Positions 1 through 7,189 of a stretch of 9,691 nucleotides of DNA are shown here, piece by piece (position 1 is the stretch's first letter; each line of letters opens with the position of its first letter). The position numbers and the translations under genes were made by a program. The notes below the pieces were generated by a model that saw only the letters and a program-made list of their open reading frames with translations, was not told where the DNA came from and made no database searches. Source of the DNA: Marinilabiliales bacterium (GTDB lineage: Bacteria; Bacteroidota; Bacteroidia; Bacteroidales; BM523); assembly GCA_002869425.1 (NCBI GenBank), contig PKSZ01000140.1, forward strand, positions 1-9,691. Direction: 5' to 3'.

Positions 1-1824
1 AAAATCAGTAACCAGGAACGGGGAATTGTATTTGTATACAAGGGCAACAACGGGAACAATATTTTAAATTATTCGCGCCAGTATACATCGCAAGGTGTAA
101 GTCCGGTGCAAAATGGAAATTCATCAGGAGACCAAAGCGGTGACTTTTTATTGTCGCATTATGCCAACTCATACAAAGGTAGGTCTAAGATGAAGCTAGC
201 ATGGGAAATTAAAGGTGCTGGTAATGCTTTCAGTGGAACAATTCTCAATACATCCTTTGGATTTGATGGTATTAGCAATGCCTGGTATGATGGAGGTCTA
301 CAGGGAACGGAAATTGTTGAAGAAGCACAGATTGCAACACCGGGTATGAATCAATGGAGAGTGAGAACCTGCTTTCATCCTGCCACAGCAATTGATGGAA
401 TTCTGTATAGTCCCTGGTATCATTTAACCAGTGGTTCTGCTCACGATTGGAACGGGAATATAAATGCTCCCTTAGCACCTGTTATAAATGCTGAACCCCA
501 GGACTTGGAAATATGTATGGGAGATAGTATTGAACTTGATGTCACAGCTACAATGGGAGAGTATTATTATTGGTACCATGATGACACGCTTATTGCAAAC
601 CAGGATACAAGCAATGGAAATCTCGTTATTTCAAATTGTACCCTTGATGATACTGGAAATTATTATTGTATTAGCTCAAACTCATACGGAGAGGACACCA
701 GTTTGGTGATTTCAGTCACTGTTCACGATTTACCAATTGTAGAACTGGGCGCGGATTATTATGGTTGTTTTGACACAATCCATTTGGATGCTGGGAATGG
801 TATGACAGCATACAACTGGAATAATGGATTGTCGGATAGCCAGATTTTGGCAGCAGATACATCAGGTAACTATTTTGTGAATGTTGTGGATGTGAATGGA
901 TGTGAAAATATGGATTCCATTTACATCGATTTTTTATATCCATATGGCGGACAGGAAATTTGTGTTGTTACAGTAGATTCGGCTAGTGAATATAACCTGG
1001 TAGTATGGGAAAAACCTATTGATCCTTCCATACGTGAGTTCAATATTTACAGACAATCGGATGTTATTGGCATTTACAATTTGATTGGTGTTGTAAGTTA
1101 TGATAGTTTGAGTGTATTTGTCGATAGCACAGCTTTACCGCGTGAACACGAGGATTATTATAAAATTTCGGTTACGGATACTTGTGGAAATGAATCGGAA
1201 TTGAGTCCTTATCACAAGACTATGTATGTGGGAATAAGTAGTGGTCCGGATAGCTCATATGTACTTGAGTGGACTCCCTATTTAATCGAAGGATACCCAG
1301 ATGCAATTTATACGATTTTTGATGGTTCGTATTATATCTATAGGGGAACCGATACTTTGAGTTTTGGTCCCTATGATACGCTCGCTGGAAATATTTTTAA
1401 TTTGAATGTTTATGCTTCTGGATTGCCTTATTTCAGGGTTGGAACAAAACTTATTACAGAATGTGCTCCTGCTAATCTAAAGTTTTTAAGTGGTCCGTAC
1501 AGTCATTCTATTTCAAATATTGAAGAAATTAGCAATGGCGATTATATCGAAGAGAAATTCAACGATCAGCTAACTGTATTGATGTATCCAAATCCTGCTA
1601 AAAATATTCTGAACATTGAATTGAATGCAAAAAATGTTATGGAAGATATTTCTATTCGTTTGATTGATGTTTTTGGACGACAAGTATATTGTAAAAGTTT
1701 TGATGGAAGTGTAAATCAATTCAAGCAACCCATAAATATTTCTTCAATCGCACATGGATTGTACTGGATCAATATTGAAACAGGAAATCAGCAATTCTAT
1801 GAAAAACTGGTAATCAGTAGGTAA
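1..1824 (+). CDS. Secreted modular FG-GAP/Ig/FN3 protein with type IX secretion C-terminal sorting domain (5' end outside window)
   Basis: The frame is open from base 1 with no stop, so this is the last 607 residues of a longer protein; the GTG at 106 is internal. Residues 1-50 (GIVFVYKGNNGN) look like the last blade of an FG-GAP beta-propeller. Residues 50-150 match the linker domain that follows such propellers in Bacteroidota (KLAWEIKGAG, WRVR, YSPWYHL). Residues 157-242 form an Ig-like domain (GDSIELDV, DDTGNYYC). Residues 246-312 are an LG.D...LDAG...NGC domain typical of this phylum. Residues 319-413 look FN3-like (FNIYRQSD, YYKISVTDTCGNES), and 415-500 may be a degenerate second copy. 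Residues 524-607 are a type A sorting domain (MYPNPAKNILNIEL, DVFGRQV, GLYWINIETG, KLVISR). The family is exported by Sec, carried over the outer membrane by the type IX machinery, then released or anchored. The specific role (adhesion, binding) is unknown; no enzyme domain is visible. Confidence 0.9.
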   Translation, partial: KISNQERGIVFVYKGNNGNNILNYSRQYTSQGVSPVQNGNSSGDQSGDFLLSHYANSYKGRSKMKLAWEIKGAGNAFSGTILNTSFGFDGISNAWYDGGLQGTEIVEEAQIATPGMNQWRVRTCFHPATAIDGILYSPWYHLTSGSAHDWNGNINAPLAPVINAEPQDLEICMGDSIELDVTATMGEYYYWYHDDTLIANQDTSNGNLVISNCTLDDTGNYYCISSNSYGEDTSLVISVTVHDLPIVELGADYYGCFDTIHLDAGNGMTAYNWNNGLSDSQILAADTSGNYFVNVVDVNGCENMDSIYIDFLYPYGGQEICVVTVDSASEYNLVVWEKPIDPSIREFNIYRQSDVIGIYNLIGVVSYDSLSVFVDSTALPREHEDYYKISVTDTCGNESELSPYHKTMYVGISSGPDSSYVLEWTPYLIEGYPDAIYTIFDGSYYIYRGTDTLSFGPYDTLAGNIFNLNVYASGLPYFRVGTKLITECAPANLKFLSGPYSHSISNIEEISNGDYIEEKFNDQLTVLMYPNPAKNILNIELNAKNVMEDISIRLIDVFGRQVYCKSFDGSVNQFKQPINISSIAHGLYWINIETGNQQFYEKLVISR

Positions 1825-1827
1825 TAT

Positions 1828-2793
1828 TTAGTTGTATTTTGAATGAATTAAATAATTTTTAACATAATCATTTATACCTGTTTCCAAAGTTTGGAATTCT
1901 CTGGTATAACCTGCTTTTCTAAGCTTGGCCATTGTGGCTTCTGTAAAATACTGGTATTTGTCACGAATATCTTCAGGAGTATCAATATATGATATGTTGG
2001 CATCCATATTCATTGCATCAAATGTAGCCTTAACCAGGTCGTTAAATGTTCGTGCTTTTCCTGTACCAAGGTTAAAAATTCCAGAATGTGTTCTGTTTTC
2101 CATAAGGAAAACAATAACATCTGTTACATCCTTAACATAAATAAAGTCTCTCTTTTGTTCTCCATCCCCATACTCTTTTTTATGTGATCGAAACAGCTTC
2201 ATTTTACCGGTTTTTTGAATTTGATGAAAAGCATGAAAGATTACAGATGCCATTCTTTCTTTGTGATATTCATTCGGACCGTATACATTGAAAAATTTCA
2301 GTCCTGCCCAAAAGAACGGAGTCTCTTTTTGAGACAAAGCCCACTTGTCAAAATCATTTTTCGATTCACCATATGGATTTAATGGTTGTAAATCATCAAT
2401 TATGTTATGATCATCTTCATATCCCAGGCTTCCATCACCATATGTGGCAGCCGAGGATGCGTAAATGAGTGGTAGCCCATATGCATTACAAGCATTCCAG
2501 ATTTTCTTAGAGTAGTTTAAGTTTAGTTTGTCAAAAATGCTTTTATCAAATTCTGTTGTATCTGTTCTGGCTCCCAAATGAATGATAATTTGAACAAATC
2601 GATGGTTTTCATTTAGCCAATTAAAAAAATCGTTCCTGTCAACTTTTCCTGTAAAAGATTTATTTTGAATGTTTTGTCGTTTATTTTCTTTGCTAAAATC
2701 ATCTACAAGGATGATGTCTTTGTATTTGTTCTTATTCAAAGCGGTAATCAAATTACTTCCAATAAAACCTGCTGCTCCAGTAATTACTATCAT
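1828..2793 (-). CDS. hldD: ADP-L-glycero-D-manno-heptose-6-epimerase
   Basis: This is a cytoplasmic NADP-dependent epimerase that converts ADP-D-glycero-beta-D-manno-heptose to the L-glycero form, the last step in making the heptose donor for LPS inner core. The 321 residues match the family's full length. An N-terminal Rossmann site GAAGFIGSN (residues 6-14) is followed by SSAATYG (113-119), the extended-SDR pair Y141/K145 in NPYGESK, and FNVYGPNEYHKERMAS (168-183), whose K178 aligns with the lysine reported as catalytic in the E. coli enzyme. QKRDFIYVKDV (213-223) and IRDKYQYFTEA (276-286) are family hallmarks. The ATG overlaps the mqnD stop as ATGA, so it is probably translationally coupled to mqnD. 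The stop lies 3 nt from that of the convergent secreted-protein gene. Synonym rfaD. Confidence 0.96.
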   Translation of the reverse strand: MIVITGAAGFIGSNLITALNKNKYKDIILVDDFSKENKRQNIQNKSFTGKVDRNDFFNWLNENHRFVQIIIHLGARTDTTEFDKSIFDKLNLNYSKKIWNACNAYGLPLIYASSAATYGDGSLGYEDDHNIIDDLQPLNPYGESKNDFDKWALSQKETPFFWAGLKFFNVYGPNEYHKERMASVIFHAFHQIQKTGKMKLFRSHKKEYGDGEQKRDFIYVKDVTDVIVFLMENRTHSGIFNLGTGKARTFNDLVKATFDAMNMDANISYIDTPEDIRDKYQYFTEATMAKLRKAGYTREFQTLETGINDYVKNYLIHSKYN

Positions 2794-3629
2794 GTTTTCT
2801 GACTTAAGAATATGTTTTTTGTAATTTTAGGTATAATATTTAAGCTTTCTGCTTTCTTGTATAATGTTGAAATAGATTTTTTTCCAGTTTCTCCTAAATT
2901 TAATGTAAAGTTATTTACATAAAGATCAATATGCTTATACATAACATTCTTATCCATTTCTTGTGCATATTGTTTTACAAATTCAAAGGAAGAATCAGGA
3001 TGATCCAATGCAAATTGGACACTTTCATACATTAATTTATTCAGTGTAATTTGTATTTCATTCGGAATGTTTCTGTTAATCACAATACCTCCAAGTGGTA
3101 TGGCCATCCTTGTTTGTTTTTCCCATTCTTCCCCCAGATCAATCAGCTTTTTCAGACCTTTTTCCTGATATGTAAATCTATTCTCATGAATGATCAGACC
3201 GGCATCGGCTTTGTCTGCTATAATACTGTTTTCAATTTCTGAAAAAATACAAGCTTCTTTAGTTTTTACATCTGGAGCAAGAATTTAGAGTAATAAGTTT
3301 GCTGTTGTGAATTTTCCAGGAATCAAAACTTTGTATTTTGAAATATCACGAAGTGATTTATCCGGCTTTGATATCAACAAAGGTCCATTCCCATAACCAA
3401 GGGCACTTCCAGAATCAAGAAGGATGTAATTTTCTGCCACATGGGCATATGCATGATAGCTTAATTTGGTCAGCATAGCTGTACCGTCCATCGCCCATTT
3501 GTTTAATGCTTCAACATCTGCATATTTTACTTCAAAGTCTAGTCCACAAGTGTCTATTTTTTTGTGGATCAAGGCATCAAAAATAAAAGTGTCGTTAGGA
3601 CAAGGACTTATGGAAAGATCAATCTTCAT
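2790..3629 (-). pseudogene. mqnD: 1,4-dihydroxy-6-naphthoate synthase interrupted by an in-frame TAA
   Basis: MqnD cleaves cyclic de-hypoxanthine futalosine to 1,4-dihydroxy-6-naphthoate in the futalosine pathway to menaquinone; it has a periplasmic-binding-protein-like two-lobe fold but acts in the cytoplasm. Codons 1-114 carry SPCPNDTFIFDAL (8-20), KLSYHAYAHV (55-64), GSALGYGNGPLLIS (74-87) and IPGKFTTANLLL (103-114). Codon 115 is TAA (bases 3287-3285). The same frame then continues without a break through ILAPDVKTKE, ADAGLIIHENRFTYQEKGLK, GEEWEKQTRMAIPLGGIVI and MYKHIDLYVN to a TGA at 2792-2790, for 279 codons in all, the usual length. His148 in IIHENRFTY corresponds to the histidine proposed as catalytic in the Thermus enzyme. 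The reading frame is identical on both sides, so one base change explains the break; relatives have a serine here, and TCA to TAA would suffice. No suitable restart follows: the first ATG (3107) comes 59 codons later, beyond the HENRFTY motif. It overlaps mqnB by 11 nt and hldD by 4 nt. Identity is near certain; whether the lesion is biological or a sequence error cannot be told here. Confidence 0.9.
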
Positions 3630-4308
3630 TTAATTCTTGGATAATTGTAAATAAAACTTTTGCCAGATTATTGACGGATAATTCAAAATCCCATTGGTTC
3701 TCTTTTCTTGGTTTTACATAGTTTGAAACTGACCTTATTGCAATATGTTGTATGTTCTCTAAAGCACATACATAATAACAGGCAGCACCTTCCATGCTTT
3801 CAATATCAACATCAAAGTGTTTTTGTATCTTTTTAATGGTATTATAAGATCCACTTACAGTAGAAGCTGTTCCCCCATTTACTGAAGGTAAGAAATTGAA
3901 AGTACGACTGCTGTTTGTTCCATGTGATTGAATCCATCCATTAGAAAAAGGCGCTTCATCTTTATCTGATAAGGAAGTCTCAAAAATACTGGTAAATGTA
4001 TTTTCGTTTTCCAGGCCTAGGTCAATAAAAGTATCTTGATTAATTTTTACAACAGCACCAATTTCCAACCCATTGGAATAGCTTCCGCAAATACCGGCAT
4101 TGATTACAAGATCATATTTTTTTTGTTGAAGTTCTTTTGTGAGTTTATAACTTGTAGCAACAATACCTATCCCTGTGTAAAGTATACGTATATCATGTAT
4201 TTCTGAAGACCATAAAGAGTTTTCATACCAGAATTCTGTACTTTTTTCAAACAGTTTGATCAGGGGTTTTACTTCTTTTTCTGTTGCTTCAACTATAAGT
4301 ATTTTCAA
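3619..4308 (-). CDS. mqnB: Futalosine hydrolase
   Basis: MqnB removes hypoxanthine from futalosine to give de-hypoxanthine futalosine, the step before MqnC and MqnD in the alternative menaquinone pathway. The 229-residue protein has the nucleoside phosphorylase fold signatures: an N-terminal MKILIVEATEKEV, YTGIG (44-48), INAGICGSY (69-77), LEIGAVVKINQDTFIDLG (81-98) and the ribose-binding VDIESMEGAACY (167-178), with E173 in the conserved MEGA motif, then RSVSNYV (192-198). The neighbouring mqnD supports futalosine hydrolase over 5'-methylthioadenosine nucleosidase. The start is TTG at 4308-4306: an in-frame TAA lies two codons upstream and no ATG occurs before the conserved N-terminal strand. 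The first gene of the minus-strand cluster, it is divergent from folE across a 74-nt gap, and its 3' end overlaps mqnD by 11 nt. Confidence 0.92.
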   Translation of the reverse strand: MKILIVEATEKEVKPLIKLFEKSTEFWYENSLWSSEIHDIRILYTGIGIVATSYKLTKELQQKKYDLVINAGICGSYSNGLEIGAVVKINQDTFIDLGLENENTFTSIFETSLSDKDEAPFSNGWIQSHGTNSSRTFNFLPSVNGGTASTVSGSYNTIKKIQKHFDVDIESMEGAACYYVCALENIQHIAIRSVSNYVKPRKENQWDFELSVNNLAKVLFTIIQELNED

Positions 4309-4323
4309 ATTTTATTTTGTTTA

Positions 4324-4359
4324 TTTGATGGATATAATCAATAAAATCGCATAAATTCG
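4324..4359 (+). promoter_or_regulatory. Possible Bacteroidota promoter for folE
   Basis: TTTG (4324-4327) and TAAATTCG (4352-4359) resemble the -33 TTTG and -7 TAnnTTTG elements, with one mismatch in the second. The 24-nt spacing is longer than the usual 19-21. The -7-like box ends 23 nt before the folE ATG, close to the arrangement of the TAATTTCG box before the porin gene (7937-7944). Confidence 0.25.
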
Positions 4360-4368
4360 CATCTGAAG

Positions 4369-4376
4369 CAAATGTA
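4369..4376 (-). promoter_or_regulatory. Possible Bacteroidota -7 box for the mqnB cluster
   Basis: Read on the minus strand this is TACATTTG, an exact match to the TAnnTTTG box of the phylum's main sigma factor. It lies about 60 nt before the mqnB start. No TTTG -33 element sits at the expected distance, which would fall inside the folE start region, so support is weak. Confidence 0.3.
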
Positions 4377-4382
4377 CAAAAA

Positions 4383-5018
4383 ATGAAATATTTAAATAGT
4401 AATCTGGAGACAAGTGAAAGTGATGGCTTTACAAAAATTGAAAAGTATTCTGAAAAAACAACCAGAGAATTAGCGGATAGTTATCGTAAAGTATTAGTGG
4501 GATTGGGTGAAGATCCTGAGAGGGAAGGCTTGGTAAAAACACCGGAAAGGGTTGCCAAAGCAATGCAATTTCTTACACATGGATATAACCTGAATCCGGA
4601 GGATATTCTAAAATCAGCCATGTTTAAGGAAGAATACAAACAAATGGTAATTGTAAAAGACATAGAAATTTATTCCATGTGCGAACATCATATGCTTCCG
4701 TTTATTGGGAAAGCTCATGTTGCATATATTCCAAATGGCTACATTACCGGGCTTAGTAAAATAGCACGTGTTGTTGAGGCTTATTCCAGACGCCTGCAGG
4801 TGCAGGAAAGATTGACAACCCAGATCAGAGATTGCATACAAAACACAATTAAACCTTTGGGTGTTGCTGTTGTTATTGAAGCTAGACATCTTTGTATGAT
4901 GATGCGTGGCGTACAAAAGCAAAACTCTGTAACAACCACATCTGCGTTTACCGGAGCATTTATGAAGGATGTAACACGACAGGAATTTAACCACCTGATA
5001 GCGACACAACTTCACTAG
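4383..5018 (+). CDS. folE: GTP cyclohydrolase I
   Basis: FolE converts GTP to 7,8-dihydroneopterin triphosphate and formate, the first step of tetrahydrofolate (and other pterin) synthesis in the cytoplasm, as a homodecamer. The 211 residues have family length. Zinc ligands are visible as C100 and H103 in [11 protein letters not shown] and C171 in [10 protein letters not shown], matching Cys110, His113 and Cys181 of the E. coli enzyme. [12 protein letters not shown] (49-60), [20 protein letters not shown] (123-142) and [10 protein letters not shown] (184-193) are conserved. The first 25 residues are variable, as is usual. The ATG at 4383 is the first Met after the divergent intergenic region, and there is no clear Shine-Dalgarno site. 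The stop overlaps the GTG start of the sensor kinase by one base (TAGTG), so the two are very probably on one transcript although no functional link is known. Confidence 0.97.
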   Translation: MKYLNSNLETSESDGFTKIEKYSEKTTRELADSYRKVLVGLGEDPEREGLVKTPERVAKAMQFLTHGYNLNPEDILKSAMFKEEYKQMVIVKDIEIYSMCEHHMLPFIGKAHVAYIPNGYITGLSKIARVVEAYSRRLQVQERLTTQIRDCIQNTIKPLGVAVVIEARHLCMMMRGVQKQNSVTTTSAFTGAFMKDVTRQEFNHLIATQLH

Positions 5019-7150
5019 TGAAAATACAAAAAATAAGTATAGCAGGTGTTTTTAGAAAAATCAGGCTTTCTAATAAGCTGCTGGTGTTTTTTATCAGCTT
5101 GGGACTGATTCCAACTTTTGCTGTTAGTACATATATCTATTCAACCAGCCAGAAAGCCATTCTGAAAAGAACATTTGATCAGTTAACTTCTGTTAGAAGA
5201 TTAAAATCTAAGGAGCTTGAGATATTTATTGATGATCGATTCAGGGAGATACGATTATTATCTGAGTCGGATGATATACAGAACCTTAGAAGGAAACTGG
5301 ATTCTTTATTGGACAAAGGAGAGATAAATGATACTATACTTAAGAGTGCAGATGCTCTTTTCGATAGTTATACCAGGCGTCATCTGAATACAGCTGGGTA
5401 TTATAAAAAATTCATTATTTCAGATAATCAAAATAACCAATTAATTTTTAACCTTAGTGAAAATGAACCGACTGAATTCCATAAAAAATCTGATCATGTT
5501 CAGTTTGTTGGCTTGGGTGATTCCCTGAAAGATAAAAGTACATTAATCACTGATATTAGCTCTGTTAACGAGGAAGATGAGCCTTCACTTATTGTCGCTT
5601 CGAAGCTTCGTAACGGTTTTGTGGCAATTGAAATTGCACTTTCAGCAATTAATTATATTATGTTGGAAACAGATCCCCGAAATGGTCTTGGAGAATCGGG
5701 TGAAGCGTACCTTGTGGGCAATGATAATCTCATGCGTAGTACGTCAAGGTTTTGGAAGAATTCTGTTCTTAAAACAGAAGTTAGTACTAAAAGTGTAACA
5801 AATGCATTGCAGGGCAAGGTAGGTTATGATATCCTTACTGACTACAGAGGTATTGATGTTTTAAGTTCATATGGTAAGGTGAATATCGAAGGTTTGGATT
5901 GGGTTATTCTTGCAGAAATAAATCAGGATGAAGCAATGATTCCAATTGTTAGAATCAGAAACGATATTATTTTTATTTTCTTCCTTGTAGTAATATTGGT
6001 TACCGGTTTGTCTTTTGTAATGGCAGGAAGTATAGTGAATCCTATCGCCAAATTAGAAAAAGCAGCATTGGAAGTAGGTAAGGGAGAATTTGACAATAAA
6101 GTGGAGGTTAATACTTCTGATGAAATTGGAATTCTGGCTGAATCATTTAATACAATGACCAGCAGATTGAAGATTCAAACAGCAGAATTAATGGAAAGGG
6201 AACAACGCCTGAGACATTTTTATAATGCAACTGCAGATGGAATAATATTACATAAGAATGGAAAGCCTGTTTTGGTAAACAATGCTTTAATAAGTCTAAC
6301 CGGCTACAGTGAAAAAGAATTAATGGATCGTTCGCTGTCTGATATTGTTGTATGTTCCACAATTGATAATAATGGTACATATGAAACTTTGGCCAAAACA
6401 AAGAATGGAGAGATGTTCCCGGTTGAAATACAGGAACGAAAAGTTATGTATAACAGGGATACCATTAGTGCGTGCGTTATTCGAGATATTACGAAGCGAA
6501 AAGCTGTTGAGGACGAGCTTAAGTTAGAGCGGGAGAGAAGATTGTCTGCTATTTTTGATGGTCAGGAAATGGAGCGACAGAGGTTGTCCAGAGAATTACA
6601 TGACGGATTAGGACAGACCTTAATAGCCAGTAAGCTGATGCTTGAAAATACCAATAAAAGCTCAGATGAAATAACTGAGGATATGAAAGGAAATCTAAAC
6701 CAGGTAATTCAGGAAGTTAGGTATATATCTTATGATTTAATGCCACATGTATTAAGTGAATTTGGTTTGGCTACAGCACTCAGACAACTAAGCAACAACT
6801 TATCACAGGATAATTCTATAACTGTTAGGTTCGACAAGGTTGGAGAATATAATTTAAGAAATGATAAAATAACTATATATTTGTATAGAATAGCGCAGGA
6901 GGCAATAAACAATGCAATACGACATTCAGGTGCCACTGAAATAACAGTTGAACTAATAAATCAGAACGATTTTGTAATACTTATGATTGAAGATAATGGA
7001 CATGGATTTAATTTTGAGCAAACAACAAGTACAACTGTTGGAAATGGTTTGTTCAATATGAAAGAAAGAGTCAATTTATTGGGGGGGATTTTGGATATTT
7101 CCAGTAGTTCTGAAGGAACAGTAGTAACAGTAAAGTTAAATACAGTATAG
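5018..7150 (+). CDS. Membrane sensor histidine kinase (Cache-like, HAMP, PAS, HisKA_3, HATPase_c)
   Basis: This 710-residue inner-membrane kinase would autophosphorylate and pass phosphate to the regulator encoded just downstream. Order: TM1 about 20-41 (LLVFFISLGLIPTFAV); a periplasmic segment of about 270 residues (42-314) with a long N-terminal helix and a Cache-like end (GLDWVILAEINQDEAM, 292-307); TM2 about 316-337; HAMP (NPIAKLEKAA to FNTMTSRLK, 341-385); PAS (about 396-495, ending FPVEI...VIRDITKRKA); HisKA_3 dimerisation helix with acceptor His528 in SRELHDGLGQ; and HATPase_c with N box EAINNAIRHS (628-637), G1 DNGHGF (659-664) and G2 GNGLFNMKERV (675-685). The domain set is that of NarX/DegS-type kinases, which partner NarL/FixJ regulators. 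The GTG start overlaps the folE stop by one base; there is no ATG before TM1. The ligand is unknown: a dCache fold suggests a small molecule such as an amino acid or organic acid. A run of seven G at 7081-7087 lies in the codons for LLGG. Confidence 0.94.
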   Translation: MKIQKISIAGVFRKIRLSNKLLVFFISLGLIPTFAVSTYIYSTSQKAILKRTFDQLTSVRRLKSKELEIFIDDRFREIRLLSESDDIQNLRRKLDSLLDKGEINDTILKSADALFDSYTRRHLNTAGYYKKFIISDNQNNQLIFNLSENEPTEFHKKSDHVQFVGLGDSLKDKSTLITDISSVNEEDEPSLIVASKLRNGFVAIEIALSAINYIMLETDPRNGLGESGEAYLVGNDNLMRSTSRFWKNSVLKTEVSTKSVTNALQGKVGYDILTDYRGIDVLSSYGKVNIEGLDWVILAEINQDEAMIPIVRIRNDIIFIFFLVVILVTGLSFVMAGSIVNPIAKLEKAALEVGKGEFDNKVEVNTSDEIGILAESFNTMTSRLKIQTAELMEREQRLRHFYNATADGIILHKNGKPVLVNNALISLTGYSEKELMDRSLSDIVVCSTIDNNGTYETLAKTKNGEMFPVEIQERKVMYNRDTISACVIRDITKRKAVEDELKLERERRLSAIFDGQEMERQRLSRELHDGLGQTLIASKLMLENTNKSSDEITEDMKGNLNQVIQEVRYISYDLMPHVLSEFGLATALRQLSNNLSQDNSITVRFDKVGEYNLRNDKITIYLYRIAQEAINNAIRHSGATEITVELINQNDFVILMIEDNGHGFNFEQTTSTTVGNGLFNMKERVNLLGGILDISSSSEGTVVTVKLNTV

Positions 7151-7152
7151 AT

Positions 7153-7189
7153 TGGAATTGCAGTTAAACTCAATAAAAAATCAATTCCA
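7153..7189 (+). repeat. 8-bp perfect inverted repeat reaching the regulator start codon
   Basis: TGGAATTG (7153-7160) and CAATTCCA (7182-7189) are exact reverse complements 21 nt apart, filling the 38-nt gap between the kinase and regulator genes. The right arm ends on the A of the regulator ATG. It could be an RNA hairpin that limits translation of the regulator, or an operator for a dimeric regulator. There is no U tract, so it is not an intrinsic terminator. Confidence 0.5.

Noticed and set aside
106..108. GTG as the start of the secreted-protein gene
   Set aside because: The frame is open to base 1 and encodes an FG-GAP-like segment upstream, so the GTG is internal to a truncated gene.
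2790..3107. A separate 105-residue minus-strand gene
   Set aside because: It is the C-terminal part of mqnD; homology continues upstream of its ATG in the same frame to the internal TAA.
3285..3287. Recoded stop (selenocysteine or pyrrolysine) in mqnD
   Set aside because: The codon is TAA, not TGA or TAG; the family has no such residue here, and TAA ends other genes in the window.
4614..5015. 133-codon open frame antisense to folE
   Set aside because: It is cysteine/histidine-rich nonsense opposite a highly conserved gene, with no recognisable family; a shadow frame.
7153..7189. Intrinsic terminator between kinase and regulator
   Set aside because: The loop is long and AT-rich, the stem is weak, and no U tract follows; it overlaps the next start codon.
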